A stretch of DNA of 64,000 nt from Chitinophagaceae bacterium (GCA_023957755.1 JAMLGT010000015.1:1-64000); one strand, 5' to 3'. Counted from the first letter of the stretch, positions 1 through 10,308 are shown. Made by a program: numbers and translations. The notes: a model not told the origin generated them from the sequence alone.

Positions 1-384
1 AGAGTTATAGTATGTATTTCAGTTCATCTGACTCAATATTTTTCAGCAATAAAGGAATAGATTTAAAACGCATGATTGCACAAAGGTCAATTCGTTCAGT
101 CTTATATAATTGGACTAATTAAACGATTTGTTAAAAAGATTTTCAAAATTTTCTGTCGATTTATCTAAATAAACCGGGGATTCAATTGATAAATACACAT
201 GACTTTTGGAACAAAACAAACTGAGCCTGATAAGAATCTTTTAAAATCAATTTTGCCAGACTATAAGGTGACCCTTCAGGGACTTTGGTGCGTTTTTTTT
301 GAATGATGCCTGCCATCAGGTTCGCTTCTCCGGGGCGCTGGTATTGTCTGCATAGGTGTTAAATAATAGAGATAATTATCTTCC
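1..384. other. Intergenic stretch, nothing recognised
   Basis: This AT-rich stretch lies downstream of the minus-strand thioredoxin-like gene and reaches the left edge of the window. I see no open reading frame with coding character, no tRNA and no strong terminator hairpin. A short GC-richer patch near 255-345 has no structure that I can name. Confidence 0.5.
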
Positions 385-1851
385 CTATTTTTCTAAAGCA
401 TTATTCAGCAACCTCTCAAGCTCTGTTTTTTGACTTGGCCGTGCTGCATCAAAACTCAGAATCTTCCCCTGTTTATCTATCAAAATATACCTGGGTACAA
501 AGGTTACTTTATACTTATTCCAAACAAAATCCTGTTCATCCTCCAGTTGTAACCAATTTAGTTGAAGTTTATTGACGAGATCACTTCTCAAGGTTTTTCC
601 TGCGCTATCTTTTACTGCAATACTGATAATCTGAAAACTGCTACTGTCCGAAATGTGTTGATCATGTATTTCTTTCAATAAGGGCAACTCCTCCTTGCAA
701 GGGCCACACCAACTAGCCCATAAATCAATATAAACCACCTTACCCCGGTAATCCTGCAGACTGTGATACCTGCCGGCAAAGTCAGGCAGGCTGAAGTCGG
801 GAGCTTCTTTTCCTACAGCTACACTTTCTATTTCGCTACTCCTTTGGGTACATTCAAAAAGCAAATCATTTTGAACCTGTTTATCCTGAATCAAAAGGAT
901 AAATGGTTTAAGTAAATTGAGTTGATTCTGACTATAAATAACGGGAAGTTGCCTGTTAATGATTCTTTGCAACACATAATCTTTTGTCTTACCAGTGAAA
1001 AGGCTATCGCAAATTTCAAGCGCTCGCTTCAAACTGTTTTGATAAATAGAAGGATCATTCTCTGATTGTTTTTCTATCAGGTAATCAGGATAGAAATAAG
1101 CAACTACTTCCTGAAAGTAAAAGTCCCCAATCAGACCATCCGTATTTAAAGAAGTAAACAAACGAGGGTTAATTGCCTGCTGGATTAATGAGTCTGTTTG
1201 GCTTACAGACAATTCATTCCACCAGCGGTAAGCCAACAGGTAAAATAGTTTTGTCACATTCATTTCAACAAATGACATTTCTCTGAAAACCTCTTTGAAT
1301 GGATCGTGATTAGAAATGCCAAAAACATTTTTTTCAAGATAGTTTTCCAGGGAATCCAGCTTGTCTTTCTCCAAACCGATCTTAACGAAGCTTTCCGGCT
1401 TAATGTCATACCACTCATTTGTCAATGGTTTAACCGTGAATCTTTCATATAAAGAGAAAACTTGTTTCCAGTATTGATTTGTTTGGGCACCTACACCTGA
1501 AAGGATTAAAGAATTATAGAGCGTTTGAGTATTGAGGGCATTTCCGGAAACCTTAATATCATAACCGGGGGCCAGATAGAGATCCAGTTGAGCGTTTGTA
1601 CCGAATTGCATGATTGCATAACCTGGCTGGGTTAATTTATCGGTATGGTATTTAAATACTCCGGCACTATCAGTCAAAATAGTTGCATTAATGCCTGCAG
1701 CAGTAATTTTTATTTCCTGATTGCTAAAGTTTCTAATTTTTCCACTTACCTGTACTGATGGGGCTCTTTCCTGTGCTTTTACAGAATTTAAAGCCAAACC
1801 GACTAATACCGGAATGATAATACAAAAAACAAGTTTCCTGTGATTTATCAT
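385..1851 (-). CDS. TlpA-like thiol-disulfide oxidoreductase
   Basis: A 488-aa exported protein. Residues 1-26 form a signal peptide ending in VKAQ. The region at about 30-110 resembles the small beta domain (DUF4369-like) that precedes thioredoxin folds in Bacteroidota, and the middle is helical. The last ~140 residues are an AhpC/TSA-thioredoxin domain beginning at VGKEAPDFSLPDF. The redox motif is WCGPC, with active cysteines at about C382 and C385. Family knowledge places such proteins in the periplasm, reducing or isomerising disulfides, for example in cytochrome maturation or envelope stress. The gene stands alone on the minus strand, 0.7 kb downstream of susD and separated from it by a terminator. 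The substrate cannot be read from the sequence. Confidence 0.85.
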   Translation of the reverse strand: MINHRKLVFCIIIPVLVGLALNSVKAQERAPSVQVSGKIRNFSNQEIKITAAGINATILTDSAGVFKYHTDKLTQPGYAIMQFGTNAQLDLYLAPGYDIKVSGNALNTQTLYNSLILSGVGAQTNQYWKQVFSLYERFTVKPLTNEWYDIKPESFVKIGLEKDKLDSLENYLEKNVFGISNHDPFKEVFREMSFVEMNVTKLFYLLAYRWWNELSVSQTDSLIQQAINPRLFTSLNTDGLIGDFYFQEVVAYFYPDYLIEKQSENDPSIYQNSLKRALEICDSLFTGKTKDYVLQRIINRQLPVIYSQNQLNLLKPFILLIQDKQVQNDLLFECTQRSSEIESVAVGKEAPDFSLPDFAGRYHSLQDYRGKVVYIDLWASWCGPCKEELPLLKEIHDQHISDSSSFQIISIAVKDSAGKTLRSDLVNKLQLNWLQLEDEQDFVWNKYKVTFVPRYILIDKQGKILSFDAARPSQKTELERLLNNALEK

Positions 1852-2179
1852 AAATTCTGATGTCTTTACCTATAGGTTGTCTTTGAAAATACTACTCTTA
1901 AACTTAAAGGAAAAGTGAAGTTAGGCGAATTCAATATTTTAAACCACACAACTTCATTCACTTTGTTAAAAACCAGTAATAATTACCACGTATTTACACA
2001 TGCATTTGAAGGTACGCTTAGTCTGCCACTTCCACAAATGCACCATGATAAGATTCTTACCTGTTATATAGCTGTATATTTCAGCTATAATATAAGAATG
2101 AATTGATAACGGAGGACTGTACAAAACCCGATTCGTTCGTCATTGTATTACCAGAGGGGGGAGTGTCTAAGTATAGTAG
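1852..2179. other. Intergenic stretch with no supported gene
   Basis: This stretch lies between the 5' end of the thioredoxin-like gene and a repeat cluster. A 63-codon open frame at 1915-2106 on the plus strand has no recognisable motif, signal or ribosome binding site, and I do not call it. The promoter of the minus-strand gene must lie at the left end, but I see no convincing TAnnTTTG box. Confidence 0.4.
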
Positions 2180-2386
2180 TCATGGTTCGTCTTCGCTCAC
2201 CATGACAGGAGAGAGTCTTCGCTCATCATGACAGTAGAGAGCATTCACTCATCATTCCTCATTGTCGCCCTGAGCGAAGTCGAAGGGCGCTCACCATGAC
2301 AGGAGAGGGTCTTCGCTCACCATTTCTTCTTGTCGCCCTGAGCCCCTCAGGGCTCCTCGGGATAAACTCCATCGAAGGGCGCTCAA
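2180..2386. repeat. REP-like cluster with CCCTGAGCGAAGTCGAAGGG units
   Basis: Short repeats are packed together here. The phrase CTTCGCTCACCATGACAGGA and near-copies recur at about 2193, 2217, 2287 and 2310. A hairpin unit CCCTGAGCGAAGTCGAAGGG occupies 2268-2287. A second unit at 2331-2384 has the same outer arms (TGTCGCCCTGAGC and TCGAAGGGCGCTC), but its middle is replaced by another hairpin, CCCTGAG-CCC-CTCAGGG, and a linker. The CCCTGAGCGAAGTCGAAGGG type of element is known to be interspersed in many bacterial genomes. No transposase is adjacent. Confidence 0.75.
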
Positions 2387-2483
2387 CTTTTGCCTGTTCG
2401 TATCTGCAGAAACTAAAAATAATCACACATCGCTTCTGGTTGCACGATTCTCCCTGGTGATAACAAGACAGGAGCTAATTCGA

Positions 2484-2511
2484 ACAAAAAACCCCGGCAG
2501 GAATACCGGGG
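2484..2511 (-). terminator. Rho-independent terminator of susCD
   Basis: Read on the minus strand, CCCCGG and CCGGGG form a 6-bp stem around an 8-nt loop and are followed by a run of six T. It lies 28 bp past the susD stop codon, so it ends the susC-susD transcript. Confidence 0.8.
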
Positions 2512-2538
2512 ATAAAATTTGCAATTTTATTCAGATTC

Positions 2539-4026
2539 TTAGCGCCATCCGGCATTGGAAGTATTCTTTCCATCAGCCTTGTCGACACCTCCGAACGTAT
2601 AAAAAGGAGGAGTCATGTTCAGCGCTTCCAAAATTTTTGAAGGAACAGGCAGGTGCAACGGTGTACCCTTTTGCAGCAGGTCATTCTTTCTCATATCAAA
2701 AAACTGCAACCCCATTCCGGTTACGTACATCTCTACAAACCGCTCGTGATGAATTGCTTTTACAATATCATCTAGATTTGCAGCTACATCGGGCATCTGC
2801 CCCCTCGTCTTACGGGTGCCGGTATTGATTATGCCTGCAGCACCTCCAAGGTCGCCGGTATAGGCCCTTGCCTCTGCCCTTAGCATATCGTTCTCTGCCT
2901 TTGCAATATCATTAATCGGCCCATCAGCATTCACATAAATATCATCATACTTGCTAAACCGATAATTTGTAAAGTGGTAGTATCCGCGTCCGGGATTAAA
3001 CCAGATGGATGGCTCGTAGCTGAAATCAGTTTCTAACCTTTTATCAAGTGGATTTACAGATGCTGGTGGATAAGGAAAGGTAGGTGAATCATCCCAGTGC
3101 TGTGGTTGAGTGGGATCCATCATATTCACTGTGTACATATCAGTAGCTCCCCAACCATAAAAGGTCAAATAGTCACCAGCCTCAAAATACCATTTCACGT
3201 AGGAATCCTGCAGAATGGCAAAGTCTGAGGTAATCCCGTTATCAGCATAGGTTTTCACTTTATTCCAATCTACAGCCGCATTTTCTGTCTTATTTCGCGG
3301 TGTATATGAAAGGATTCTCGCCGCCATTGTGTTGCACAACTTCTTAAAGTCATCTGCAGAATAATCAGCTTCTGTTCCCAGCCATCCGGCGGGAATCGTA
3401 AACCCTGAACTAAGGCTGACTGCCTGATCCAGGTATCCAATTGCTGCTGCGGCAATTTCATTATAATCACTTGCCTTCTCAAGAGAGGCATCTTCAATAG
3501 TCCTGGTTTCATCAACCCAAAATGCCTTATCAAATACCAACGCCAGATTTCCATAGGCAACTCCCATAGCAAATCTTGCCACAGCCTCTACTCTCTTATT
3601 TCCGCTGCCTCCGGGGCCTACCTCTACCCCATTGCCGAGTGCCCTTATGATATTAGTGGCTTGTCCGATTGCCATATACATCTGATCCCATGTAAAGGCA
3701 GGGAAAGTCTTGTTGCTGTAACTAGGATTGTTATCCCATGCTTTGCGTGGCTCATTGGAAAAATCACGCATCCCCGCATTACCCCAGGAGCAAGTCACAT
3801 TGTCGGATGCCACTGCCAGCATCATCTGTACCCCATCAAACCCGTGCTCACCCCTAAAAATAATATTATATAAGCCTGATGCCGAAGTCTCCAGATCCTC
3901 ACCAGATGAAAAAACCTGTTCAAACGTAGGATCGTTTGCATTGGGCACATCCAGAAGCTCTTTACTACAGCCAATCGTAAATAAAACGACCAGCATGAAG
4001 GCTATAGATATTTTGCTTGTTTTCAT
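2539..4026 (-). CDS. SusD/RagB-family outer-membrane lipoprotein
   Basis: A 495-aa lipoprotein. The signal peptide ends in a lipobox FTIGC with lipidation cysteine C20. The rest has the SusD helical/TPR layout: an N-terminal block starting near DVPNANDPTFEQVF, and a C-terminal block with FVEMYVTGMGLQFFDMRKND, the usual place of the conserved E-R-x-E-x2-x-EG-type region. SusD proteins sit on the cell surface, bind an oligosaccharide or peptide, and close as a lid over the SusC barrel. The gene follows susC by 37 bp in the same direction, so they form one operon. No glycosidase, sulfatase or anti-sigma regulator is adjacent, so the ligand is unknown. Confidence 0.93.
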   Translation of the reverse strand: MKTSKISIAFMLVVLFTIGCSKELLDVPNANDPTFEQVFSSGEDLETSASGLYNIIFRGEHGFDGVQMMLAVASDNVTCSWGNAGMRDFSNEPRKAWDNNPSYSNKTFPAFTWDQMYMAIGQATNIIRALGNGVEVGPGGSGNKRVEAVARFAMGVAYGNLALVFDKAFWVDETRTIEDASLEKASDYNEIAAAAIGYLDQAVSLSSGFTIPAGWLGTEADYSADDFKKLCNTMAARILSYTPRNKTENAAVDWNKVKTYADNGITSDFAILQDSYVKWYFEAGDYLTFYGWGATDMYTVNMMDPTQPQHWDDSPTFPYPPASVNPLDKRLETDFSYEPSIWFNPGRGYYHFTNYRFSKYDDIYVNADGPINDIAKAENDMLRAEARAYTGDLGGAAGIINTGTRKTRGQMPDVAANLDDIVKAIHHERFVEMYVTGMGLQFFDMRKNDLLQKGTPLHLPVPSKILEALNMTPPFYTFGGVDKADGKNTSNAGWR

Positions 4027-4063
4027 ATTTATTCTTTTAAGTATTTTATAATATAGCGCCTAT

Positions 4064-7000
4064 TTAAAACTGCAGGCCTAATGATAATGATATGTTTCTA
4101 TAGTTAGGGTTCATATAGATTCCATCATACGGCATTCTCAGCGTTCCCACCTCGGGATCGTATCCTGAGTAGTTGGTGATGGTGAGCAGGTTCCTGCCCA
4201 CTACTTTAAAATCAACCCCTTTTATAAAGCCATTGAAAATATTACCCAGCAGTTTCTTAGGCAAGGTATAACCAAGCGCTACTTCTCTTACCTTCAGATA
4301 GCTTCCATCCTCTACCCAGTATTCATTTATATCATTCTTGTCATAAGCGCCATTTGCCCAGTAAGTATATGCTTTTTTCTGGTTCTGGGGTAATCCACTC
4401 ACGTCCATCCTGGCGCTAACGAGGTTAAATGCGAGACGCTGATCTTTTCCGTTGTAAATGTCCCCGCCATTTTTCCAGTCCAAAAGGAAATAAAATGTCA
4501 ATCCTTTATATCTCAAGGTATTGGAAATCCCCATTAGAAAATCAGGATTGCCATCCCCGACTCTGCCATACCAGTCGGCTCCATCTTCCTGATATTTGAT
4601 TGGGAGTTCATCTACTGTTCCCTGCGTACCTTTTGCCACTACATAACCTTCTGAATTTACCTCATAGTCGCCAATGCTTTTTCCTGCCGGTAGTTGCTTC
4701 TCCATTTCGGCCAGAGTCTTCACAAAGCGATAGCCATACATAGCTCCATATATCTCACCAGCCTTGATATAAAACAGTGCCTGATCTCCCATGCTTCCAT
4801 TGCCGTAAAGGAATGGAGGTATGGGCAGATCTACAATATTCTGCCTGATTCTTGAAAAGACAATATTAGTGTTCCATTGGAATTCTTTCCCCTTAAGCCA
4901 GTCTGCTCCAAGTGTTAATTCAAGCGTCTTTGACTTTACAGAACCCGCATTGATCCAAATGCTAGTATAGCCATCATTCAGCGCTCCAATCAATGGCTGG
5001 CTTAGGAACTGGTCTGTAGTAAGAGAATAAGCATAAGTTGCTTCAAAAGTAAATCTCTTAAGGAAGTTTACATTCAAACCGAATTCTGTTTCTGCTGTTT
5101 TGGACGGTTTCAGATCCGGGTTACCCTTTTGAGAAGGAGATGTATTTCCATTGCTCAGGGTGTAAAGGGAATAGTGCCAGTTGTATCCAGGCCTGATACC
5201 TGCAGTACCATGTGCCGCGCGAATCTTCAGCTCATCGATTCCACTGATATGCACATCCTCTGTCACACGATAGGCCCCTGAAATTCTGTAATATTTATTT
5301 CGACGGGCATCTTCACCAAATAAAGACGAACCGTCGTCTCTGAACATTCCATCCAGCAAATACTTACCTTTATAATCCAAACCGACAATTGCAAAATAAT
5401 TCTGAGCTCTTTCGGTAGATCTGTAAGAATACGCATCATCGATTTTCTTGAAGTTCTCAAAGGAAACGATTCCATCAACGACAAACTGACTGGCCGATAT
5501 TGAGTTCGATTCATATTCATTATCCTCATACAGGTACGACAACCTTGCTCTGGCAAGTAAATCACCAAATTTGTGACTCAGATTCAGTGTAGCCTGGGTA
5601 CTCTGGTTAACTGAACGGCTGGTACTCTGTGAGAGGCCACCTTTGGTGTACGACATTTGCATTGTAGCTGCTGTACCACCCGACTGTGTCCAGTAATTCT
5701 TAGGTGTATAATTTTGGGATCTGGAATCCTGCACTTCAATAGACTGTGCAATATCCAGATTAGCCCAATCAGTAAACCGGATATTGGCAGAATAATTACC
5801 CAGCCATCTGTGCGTCTTTTCCCTGTTTTTCCTTGCCCACAAGCTGTAAAGCGGATTAAGGATTTCCGGATTAAACTGATTCACCCGCAGGTAGTAAGGC
5901 TGTCCGTCAGGGTTTACCTGATTAAAGTCATTATCAGGCTCGGCTCTTGCAATGTTGTAGAATATACCCACTCCTCCGCCGGGGTTTTGCACCTTACGGT
6001 TAATCCACAAATTGGAAGCACTCAACTTAAGCCACTTAAATACCTCCTGGTCAATATTAAATCTCAGGTTTTGCCTGTTATATCCCGAAGTCAGATCCAC
6101 AACCCCTTCCTGAGTATTATTTTCTGCGGACAGATAAATATTATTCTTTTCTGTCCGGTTGGATACCGAAATAAAGTTGGTAAGGTTATGGCCTGTACGG
6201 AAGAATTCTGCCTGTTGATTTATGACTTTACCGTAGTCATTATCCATGAAATAGTCATCATCTATCTTTCTGGAGCCGGAAATATCCGGATTGTACCCTG
6301 ATCCTATGTAATCCGCAGGGTAGGTGACACCATCATATTTTGTATATCTGCCTATCGCTGTTTGCCAGTCAGACGCAAGTTTATAGGGATGATGCTTTGC
6401 AGTTTTCAGATAATGTTGCAAGTGTTGAAAACCATACTCATTCCTTACAGTCACCTGGGGCACATTCATTGTGATTCCCTTCCCCCTTTTGGTAATTATT
6501 GAAATTACCCCATTACCTGCCCGCGATCCATAAAGCGCAGAAGCCGCTGCGCCTTTTACAACCTCCATCGACGCCACATCGTCTGCGTTGATATCGGCCA
6601 GGCTCCCTGACATGATCACTCCATCCACCAGAATCAATGGGCTGGAGCTCACATTTGGCAGGTTGTTATCTGCTCTTAGCTGAATATCTATCTGCTGGCC
6701 CGGCTGGCCACCATATGAGGCCGCCTTTACACCGGCAACCTTTCCTGTAAGCGCTGACGAAAGAGAGGTCGGCGGCACCTTGGTTAATTTGTCAGCATCG
6801 ATCTTCGTTACCGACACAGTCATTTTCTTCGCATCAGTAGCACCTACCACACCTGTTACAATCACTTCGCTCATGCTCTGAATCGTAGCTTTTAAAACTA
6901 CTTCTACTGTATTGCCGGAAACATTCACTTCCTGGGTTTCGTAACCAGTAGAACTTACCATCAAAACTTTACCTTTCATATTAATAGTAAAGTTCCCGTT

Positions 7001-7162
7001 GGCATCGGCTGAAACGCCACTGGTAGTCCCTTTCTCACTTACAGAAGCGAAGGGGACCGGGCTTCCATCCTCTGTCATTACTTTTCCATTTACGGTTCGG
7101 CTTTGAGGATATGCTATTACACAAAATAGCATCAAAGCCAGGAGGATTGAGATTCTTCTCAT
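4064..7162 (-). CDS. SusC/RagA-family TonB-linked outer-membrane transporter
   Basis: A 1032-aa protein with a signal peptide (to about residue 20). A carboxypeptidase-regulatory-like beta domain follows at about 22-95 (GKVMTEDGSPVPFASV). The TonB plug is at about 110-225, with the family signatures SSPLILVDGV and ASALYGSRAGNGVISIITKRG. The remainder is a 22-strand barrel ending in an aromatic residue (LGLQF). SusC proteins import large ligands captured by SusD, powered by TonB-ExbBD. Its length is normal for the family. The stop codon lies 37 bp upstream of susD, so the two are co-transcribed. Weak similarity to peptide- or glycan-type systems cannot be resolved by eye. Confidence 0.95.
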   Translation of the reverse strand: MRRISILLALMLFCVIAYPQSRTVNGKVMTEDGSPVPFASVSEKGTTSGVSADANGNFTINMKGKVLMVSSTGYETQEVNVSGNTVEVVLKATIQSMSEVIVTGVVGATDAKKMTVSVTKIDADKLTKVPPTSLSSALTGKVAGVKAASYGGQPGQQIDIQLRADNNLPNVSSSPLILVDGVIMSGSLADINADDVASMEVVKGAAASALYGSRAGNGVISIITKRGKGITMNVPQVTVRNEYGFQHLQHYLKTAKHHPYKLASDWQTAIGRYTKYDGVTYPADYIGSGYNPDISGSRKIDDDYFMDNDYGKVINQQAEFFRTGHNLTNFISVSNRTEKNNIYLSAENNTQEGVVDLTSGYNRQNLRFNIDQEVFKWLKLSASNLWINRKVQNPGGGVGIFYNIARAEPDNDFNQVNPDGQPYYLRVNQFNPEILNPLYSLWARKNREKTHRWLGNYSANIRFTDWANLDIAQSIEVQDSRSQNYTPKNYWTQSGGTAATMQMSYTKGGLSQSTSRSVNQSTQATLNLSHKFGDLLARARLSYLYEDNEYESNSISASQFVVDGIVSFENFKKIDDAYSYRSTERAQNYFAIVGLDYKGKYLLDGMFRDDGSSLFGEDARRNKYYRISGAYRVTEDVHISGIDELKIRAAHGTAGIRPGYNWHYSLYTLSNGNTSPSQKGNPDLKPSKTAETEFGLNVNFLKRFTFEATYAYSLTTDQFLSQPLIGALNDGYTSIWINAGSVKSKTLELTLGADWLKGKEFQWNTNIVFSRIRQNIVDLPIPPFLYGNGSMGDQALFYIKAGEIYGAMYGYRFVKTLAEMEKQLPAGKSIGDYEVNSEGYVVAKGTQGTVDELPIKYQEDGADWYGRVGDGNPDFLMGISNTLRYKGLTFYFLLDWKNGGDIYNGKDQRLAFNLVSARMDVSGLPQNQKKAYTYWANGAYDKNDINEYWVEDGSYLKVREVALGYTLPKKLLGNIFNGFIKGVDFKVVGRNLLTITNYSGYDPEVGTLRMPYDGIYMNPNYRNISLSLGLQF

Positions 7163-7698
7163 AATACCATGGTTTTAATTAAAGAATGAATAGTTTTTTG
7201 TCTTTTGTAACATTCTATACTGAGGCTTGAACTAAATTGAATGCTACCGATTGCTTGAATTTTTAACTTTCCGTTAGCAATATATGGTGGTTTAATTTTA
7301 GCAAAAAAATAATACGTTAGAGCTTATTCAATAAATATAATAATTATAAAATAATGTCTATTATTTCAGATTAGTTTTTGATATTATCTTATAATTCTTT
7401 GTTAAATTAACATTTTTACGAAAAAAATATATTTTTATCCGCTTATACCATAATTACTCCGGTTATATCCGTTTTTAACCAATAAAACATTCCTTACCTG
7501 TTATTAGTTCAGAAACCAATACAGCAACTTGTTGCATTAAAAAACCGGAAGTACAATCGGATACTTCTTTAGCCCGGTATTCATATACCACTCCTTTTCC
7601 CGGCAAAACAAGAAGTTACCAGATTGTCAGTACCTCCAGGTATTTACAGAGGGTTGTCACTCTGAACAGTAAAATAATTCGAGAAGCTTAAAATCTCT
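7163..7698. other. Long AT-rich region upstream of susC
   Basis: This region of more than 500 bp holds no credible gene on either strand. It is rich in A/T runs (7300-7440) and must carry the susC promoter, but I found no clean TAnnTTTG box on the minus strand. Confidence 0.4.
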
Positions 7699-7788
7699 AT
7701 TGTCCGATTAAGTTGGGTTAAAGCCCACTGGGCTTAGGTTTTATATTTATTGGCTTTAGCCACATTTTAAATAATTTAACCGGACAAT
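7699..7788. repeat. MITE-like element with ATTGTCCG inverted ends
   Basis: A 90-bp unit begins ATTGTCCGATTAA and ends TTAACCGGACAAT, imperfect inverted ends of about 13 bp. The inside carries a GGTTAAAGCCCACTGGGCTT hairpin and an opposing GGCTTTAGCC. It has no coding capacity. A related, longer unit lies at 11812-11945. Confidence 0.6.
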
Positions 7789-7844
7789 GATAGCTTAAAA
7801 TAAAAGAAAGATACCTATACAGGCATAGACCATCCGGGAAATAA

Positions 7845-8837
7845 TCATCCCAAATCTATCTGCGTGTTGTCGCCCACATTCAGCGAGCGGGTTTCACCAA
7901 TGATCTCTGTATCGCTCCCAATCAAAGAAGTGTCTAATACCACATCATATAATTTAGAAAACGATCCTATGATGGAATCCTTTATGATAGAACTATGGAT
8001 TACAGTGTTTTCGCCAATCGTTACGTGAGGGCCGATAATAGAATTCTTAATATCGCAATGCTCCGAGACACTCACCGGTGGAATAAAAATACTATTCTCA
8101 AACTTGCTTGAATCGGAAATAGTACCCCCGAATTTTTGCAGAAGTGTAGAATTAGATTCCAGTAGAGATTCTTTCCGTCCACAGTCGAACCAGTTTTCAA
8201 CCCTGAATGCCTTAAAATGTGTACCTGCCTGAATCATGCACTGAAGCGCATCAGTAAGATTAAACTCATCGTGGCTCATGATGCCTTCCTTAATGATAGT
8301 ATTAAGGCAGGCGAAAAGTCTTTGTGAATCTCTTATCTTGTATAACCCTACAAGTGCCAGGTTCGACTTCGGTATAGAAGGCTTCTCCACTACTCTTGTA
8401 ATCATATCCTCCTCATTGACCTCCGCCACTCCAAAAGTGCGAGGGTCGTCCACCCTCTTTACACCTAACATGGAGTGCTCAGAACTCAGTACAGCCCTCA
8501 AATCATATTCACAAATAGTATCACCCAGTGTGATGAAAACTTCATCATCTCCAATAATACTTCTGGTAAGATTCACTGCATGTGCCGTTCCCTTACGTTC
8601 GTTCTGAAAAATAAAGTGCGATTGTATTTGTGGGTATCGCTCTCTTACGTAATCCTGAATCTTCTCTCCGAGGTAGCCTATAATAAAAACAAACTCATGG
8701 ATTCCTGCGGCGTATAACTGGTCAATGTTGACACTAAGAATGGTTTTCCCTGCGAGTGGTATCAACGCCTTTGGCTGTGTATAGGTATGTGGCCTCAGCT
8801 TAGTGCCGGCTCCTGCTACAGGGATGATGGCCTTCAT
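7845..8837 (-). CDS. Sugar-phosphate nucleotidyltransferase with beta-helix tail
   Basis: A 330-aa cytoplasmic enzyme. The N-terminal ~235 residues are a nucleotidyltransferase fold, with the pyrophosphorylase signature GAGTKLRPHTYTQPKAL at about residues 9-25, the uridine/base-site region near ERKGTAHAV, and a metal-binding LGDTI at about 104. The last ~90 residues are hexapeptide-like repeats (SIIGPHVTIGENTVIHSSII) forming a left-handed beta helix. Such enzymes join NTP and sugar-1-phosphate to give an NDP-sugar (glucose-1-phosphate thymidylyl- or uridylyltransferase type, or a GlmU-like N-acetyl form). The exact nucleotide and sugar cannot be told. It is transcribed divergently from glyA and stands alone. 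Confidence 0.85.
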   Translation of the reverse strand: MKAIIPVAGAGTKLRPHTYTQPKALIPLAGKTILSVNIDQLYAAGIHEFVFIIGYLGEKIQDYVRERYPQIQSHFIFQNERKGTAHAVNLTRSIIGDDEVFITLGDTICEYDLRAVLSSEHSMLGVKRVDDPRTFGVAEVNEEDMITRVVEKPSIPKSNLALVGLYKIRDSQRLFACLNTIIKEGIMSHDEFNLTDALQCMIQAGTHFKAFRVENWFDCGRKESLLESNSTLLQKFGGTISDSSKFENSIFIPPVSVSEHCDIKNSIIGPHVTIGENTVIHSSIIKDSIIGSFSKLYDVVLDTSLIGSDTEIIGETRSLNVGDNTQIDLG

Positions 8838-8956
8838 AGTTTTGATTCTTGTTTGTTAAAAATCAGACGGTGAATATAGCAAATGTTACTGAAATCAGGT
8901 AGCAAATCGCCCACACTATTTTCACCGGTCTTCCCAGTTTCCATTATAACTTTCAG

Positions 8957-8965
8957 TAAGTTTGC
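8957..8965 (+). promoter_or_regulatory. Bacteroidota -7 box of glyA
   Basis: TAAGTTTGC matches the Bacteroidota -7 consensus TAnnTTTG with the favoured following C. It lies 18 bp before the ATG of glyA. An in-frame TTG at 8962 falls inside this box, which argues against that upstream start. No clear -33 TTTG is visible. Confidence 0.55.
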
Positions 8966-8982
8966 TTCAAATAATAACATCA

Positions 8983-10257
8983 ATGGATACACAACTGTTT
9001 GACATCATCAACAAGGAGCTCAACCGCCAGAGAGAAGGACTGGAATTAATAGCCTCAGAAAACTTCACTTCAGTACAGGTAATGAAAGCTATGGGAAGTG
9101 TGCTGACCAATAAATATGCAGAAGGATATCCGGGCAGAAGATACTACGGGGGTTGTGAGTATGTGGATGAAAGTGAGCAGTTAGCCATTGACAGATTAAA
9201 AAAAATATTCGACTGTGAATATGCGAATGTACAACCTCACAGTGGCGCTCAGGCCAATGCAGCCGTGCTACTCGGCATCATCAATGCAGGAGACAAAATT
9301 CTGGGACTGGATCTCAGCATGGGGGGCCACCTCACTCATGGTTCGCCCGTAAACTTCTCCGGCAAGCTGTATGAAGCTCATTTCTACGGTGTCCATAAAG
9401 ACAGCGGACTGGTAGATTACGACATGATGAGAGACCAGGCACTAAAGCACAAACCTAAAGTAATCATCTGTGGTGCCAGTGCCTACAGCCGCGACTGGGA
9501 CTATAAGCTCATCAGATCCATAGCCGACGAAATTGGCGCCTTCGTAATGTGCGATATGGCACACCCTGCAGGCCTGATTGCCAAAGGACTGCTGGACAGC
9601 CCCTTTGAACATTGTCACATCGTAACCTCCACCACCCACAAGACACTTCGCGGGCCTCGTGGCGGCATCATCCTCATGAAGAAAGACTTTCCTAACCCAA
9701 TGGGACTCAAGACTCCCAAAGGAGAAATCCGCATGATGAGCCATGTACTTGATATGGCTGTATTTCCGGGTACACAGGGAGGGCCACTCGAACATATTAT
9801 TGCAGCTAAAGCCGTTTCGTTTGGGGAAATTCTGAGCGATGACTTTACCGCTTATGCCAGACAAATACAAGCCAACGCAAAAGCAATGGCCAAAGCCTTT
9901 ACCGACCTGGACTATCACCTTATAAGCGGAGGTACGGACAATCACCTGATGCTAATCGACCTGAGAAACAAAAATATCACTGGGAAAAAAGCACAGGAAA
10001 CGCTTGACAGAGCAGGCATCACACTCAACAAAAACGCAGTGCCCTTCGACGACAAAAGCCCATTTGTAACTTCAGGGGTGAGGGTGGGTGTGCCCGCAGT
10101 AACTACACGCGGTCTAAAGGAAAAAGATATGCCAGTGATTGTGGGAATGATCGATAAAATCCTGATGGATCTGGACAATGAATCGCTAATCAACGCTGTG
10201 AGAAGCGAGGTGAAAGAATTTATCGGTGGATTTCCGCTCTATCCTGAACTATCCTAA
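8983..10257 (+). CDS. glyA: Serine hydroxymethyltransferase
   Basis: A 424-aa PLP enzyme that interconverts serine plus tetrahydrofolate with glycine plus 5,10-methylene-THF in the cytoplasm. The order of conserved blocks is normal: ASENFTS near residue 27, [15 protein letters not shown], the cofactor lysine K220 in [13 protein letters not shown], and VTSGVRVG near the C-terminus. I chose the ATG at 8983. An in-frame TTG 21 bp upstream overlaps the likely promoter. The gene is followed 51 bp later by a DUF4293 gene on the same strand. Together with folD further on, it supplies the one-carbon pool. Confidence 0.97.
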   Translation: MDTQLFDIINKELNRQREGLELIASENFTSVQVMKAMGSVLTNKYAEGYPGRRYYGGCEYVDESEQLAIDRLKKIFDCEYANVQPHSGAQANAAVLLGIINAGDKILGLDLSMGGHLTHGSPVNFSGKLYEAHFYGVHKDSGLVDYDMMRDQALKHKPKVIICGASAYSRDWDYKLIRSIADEIGAFVMCDMAHPAGLIAKGLLDSPFEHCHIVTSTTHKTLRGPRGGIILMKKDFPNPMGLKTPKGEIRMMSHVLDMAVFPGTQGGPLEHIIAAKAVSFGEILSDDFTAYARQIQANAKAMAKAFTDLDYHLISGGTDNHLMLIDLRNKNITGKKAQETLDRAGITLNKNAVPFDDKSPFVTSGVRVGVPAVTTRGLKEKDMPVIVGMIDKILMDLDNESLINAVRSEVKEFIGGFPLYPELS

Positions 10258-10308
10258 AATACTTCTATACACCTGACTTAATCATAAACAATAAACTGAA
10301 CTAAATAT

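Noticed and set aside
1915-2106. 63-aa plus-strand open frame
   Set aside because: It has no motif, signal or ribosome binding site, and lies in a gene-free AT-rich stretch.
2457-2828. 123-aa plus-strand open frame
   Set aside because: It runs antisense through the susCD terminator and the end of susD. It is a shadow frame.
8962-8982. TTG start for glyA upstream of the ATG
   Set aside because: The codon is part of a -7 promoter box, and the added residues are not typical of the family.
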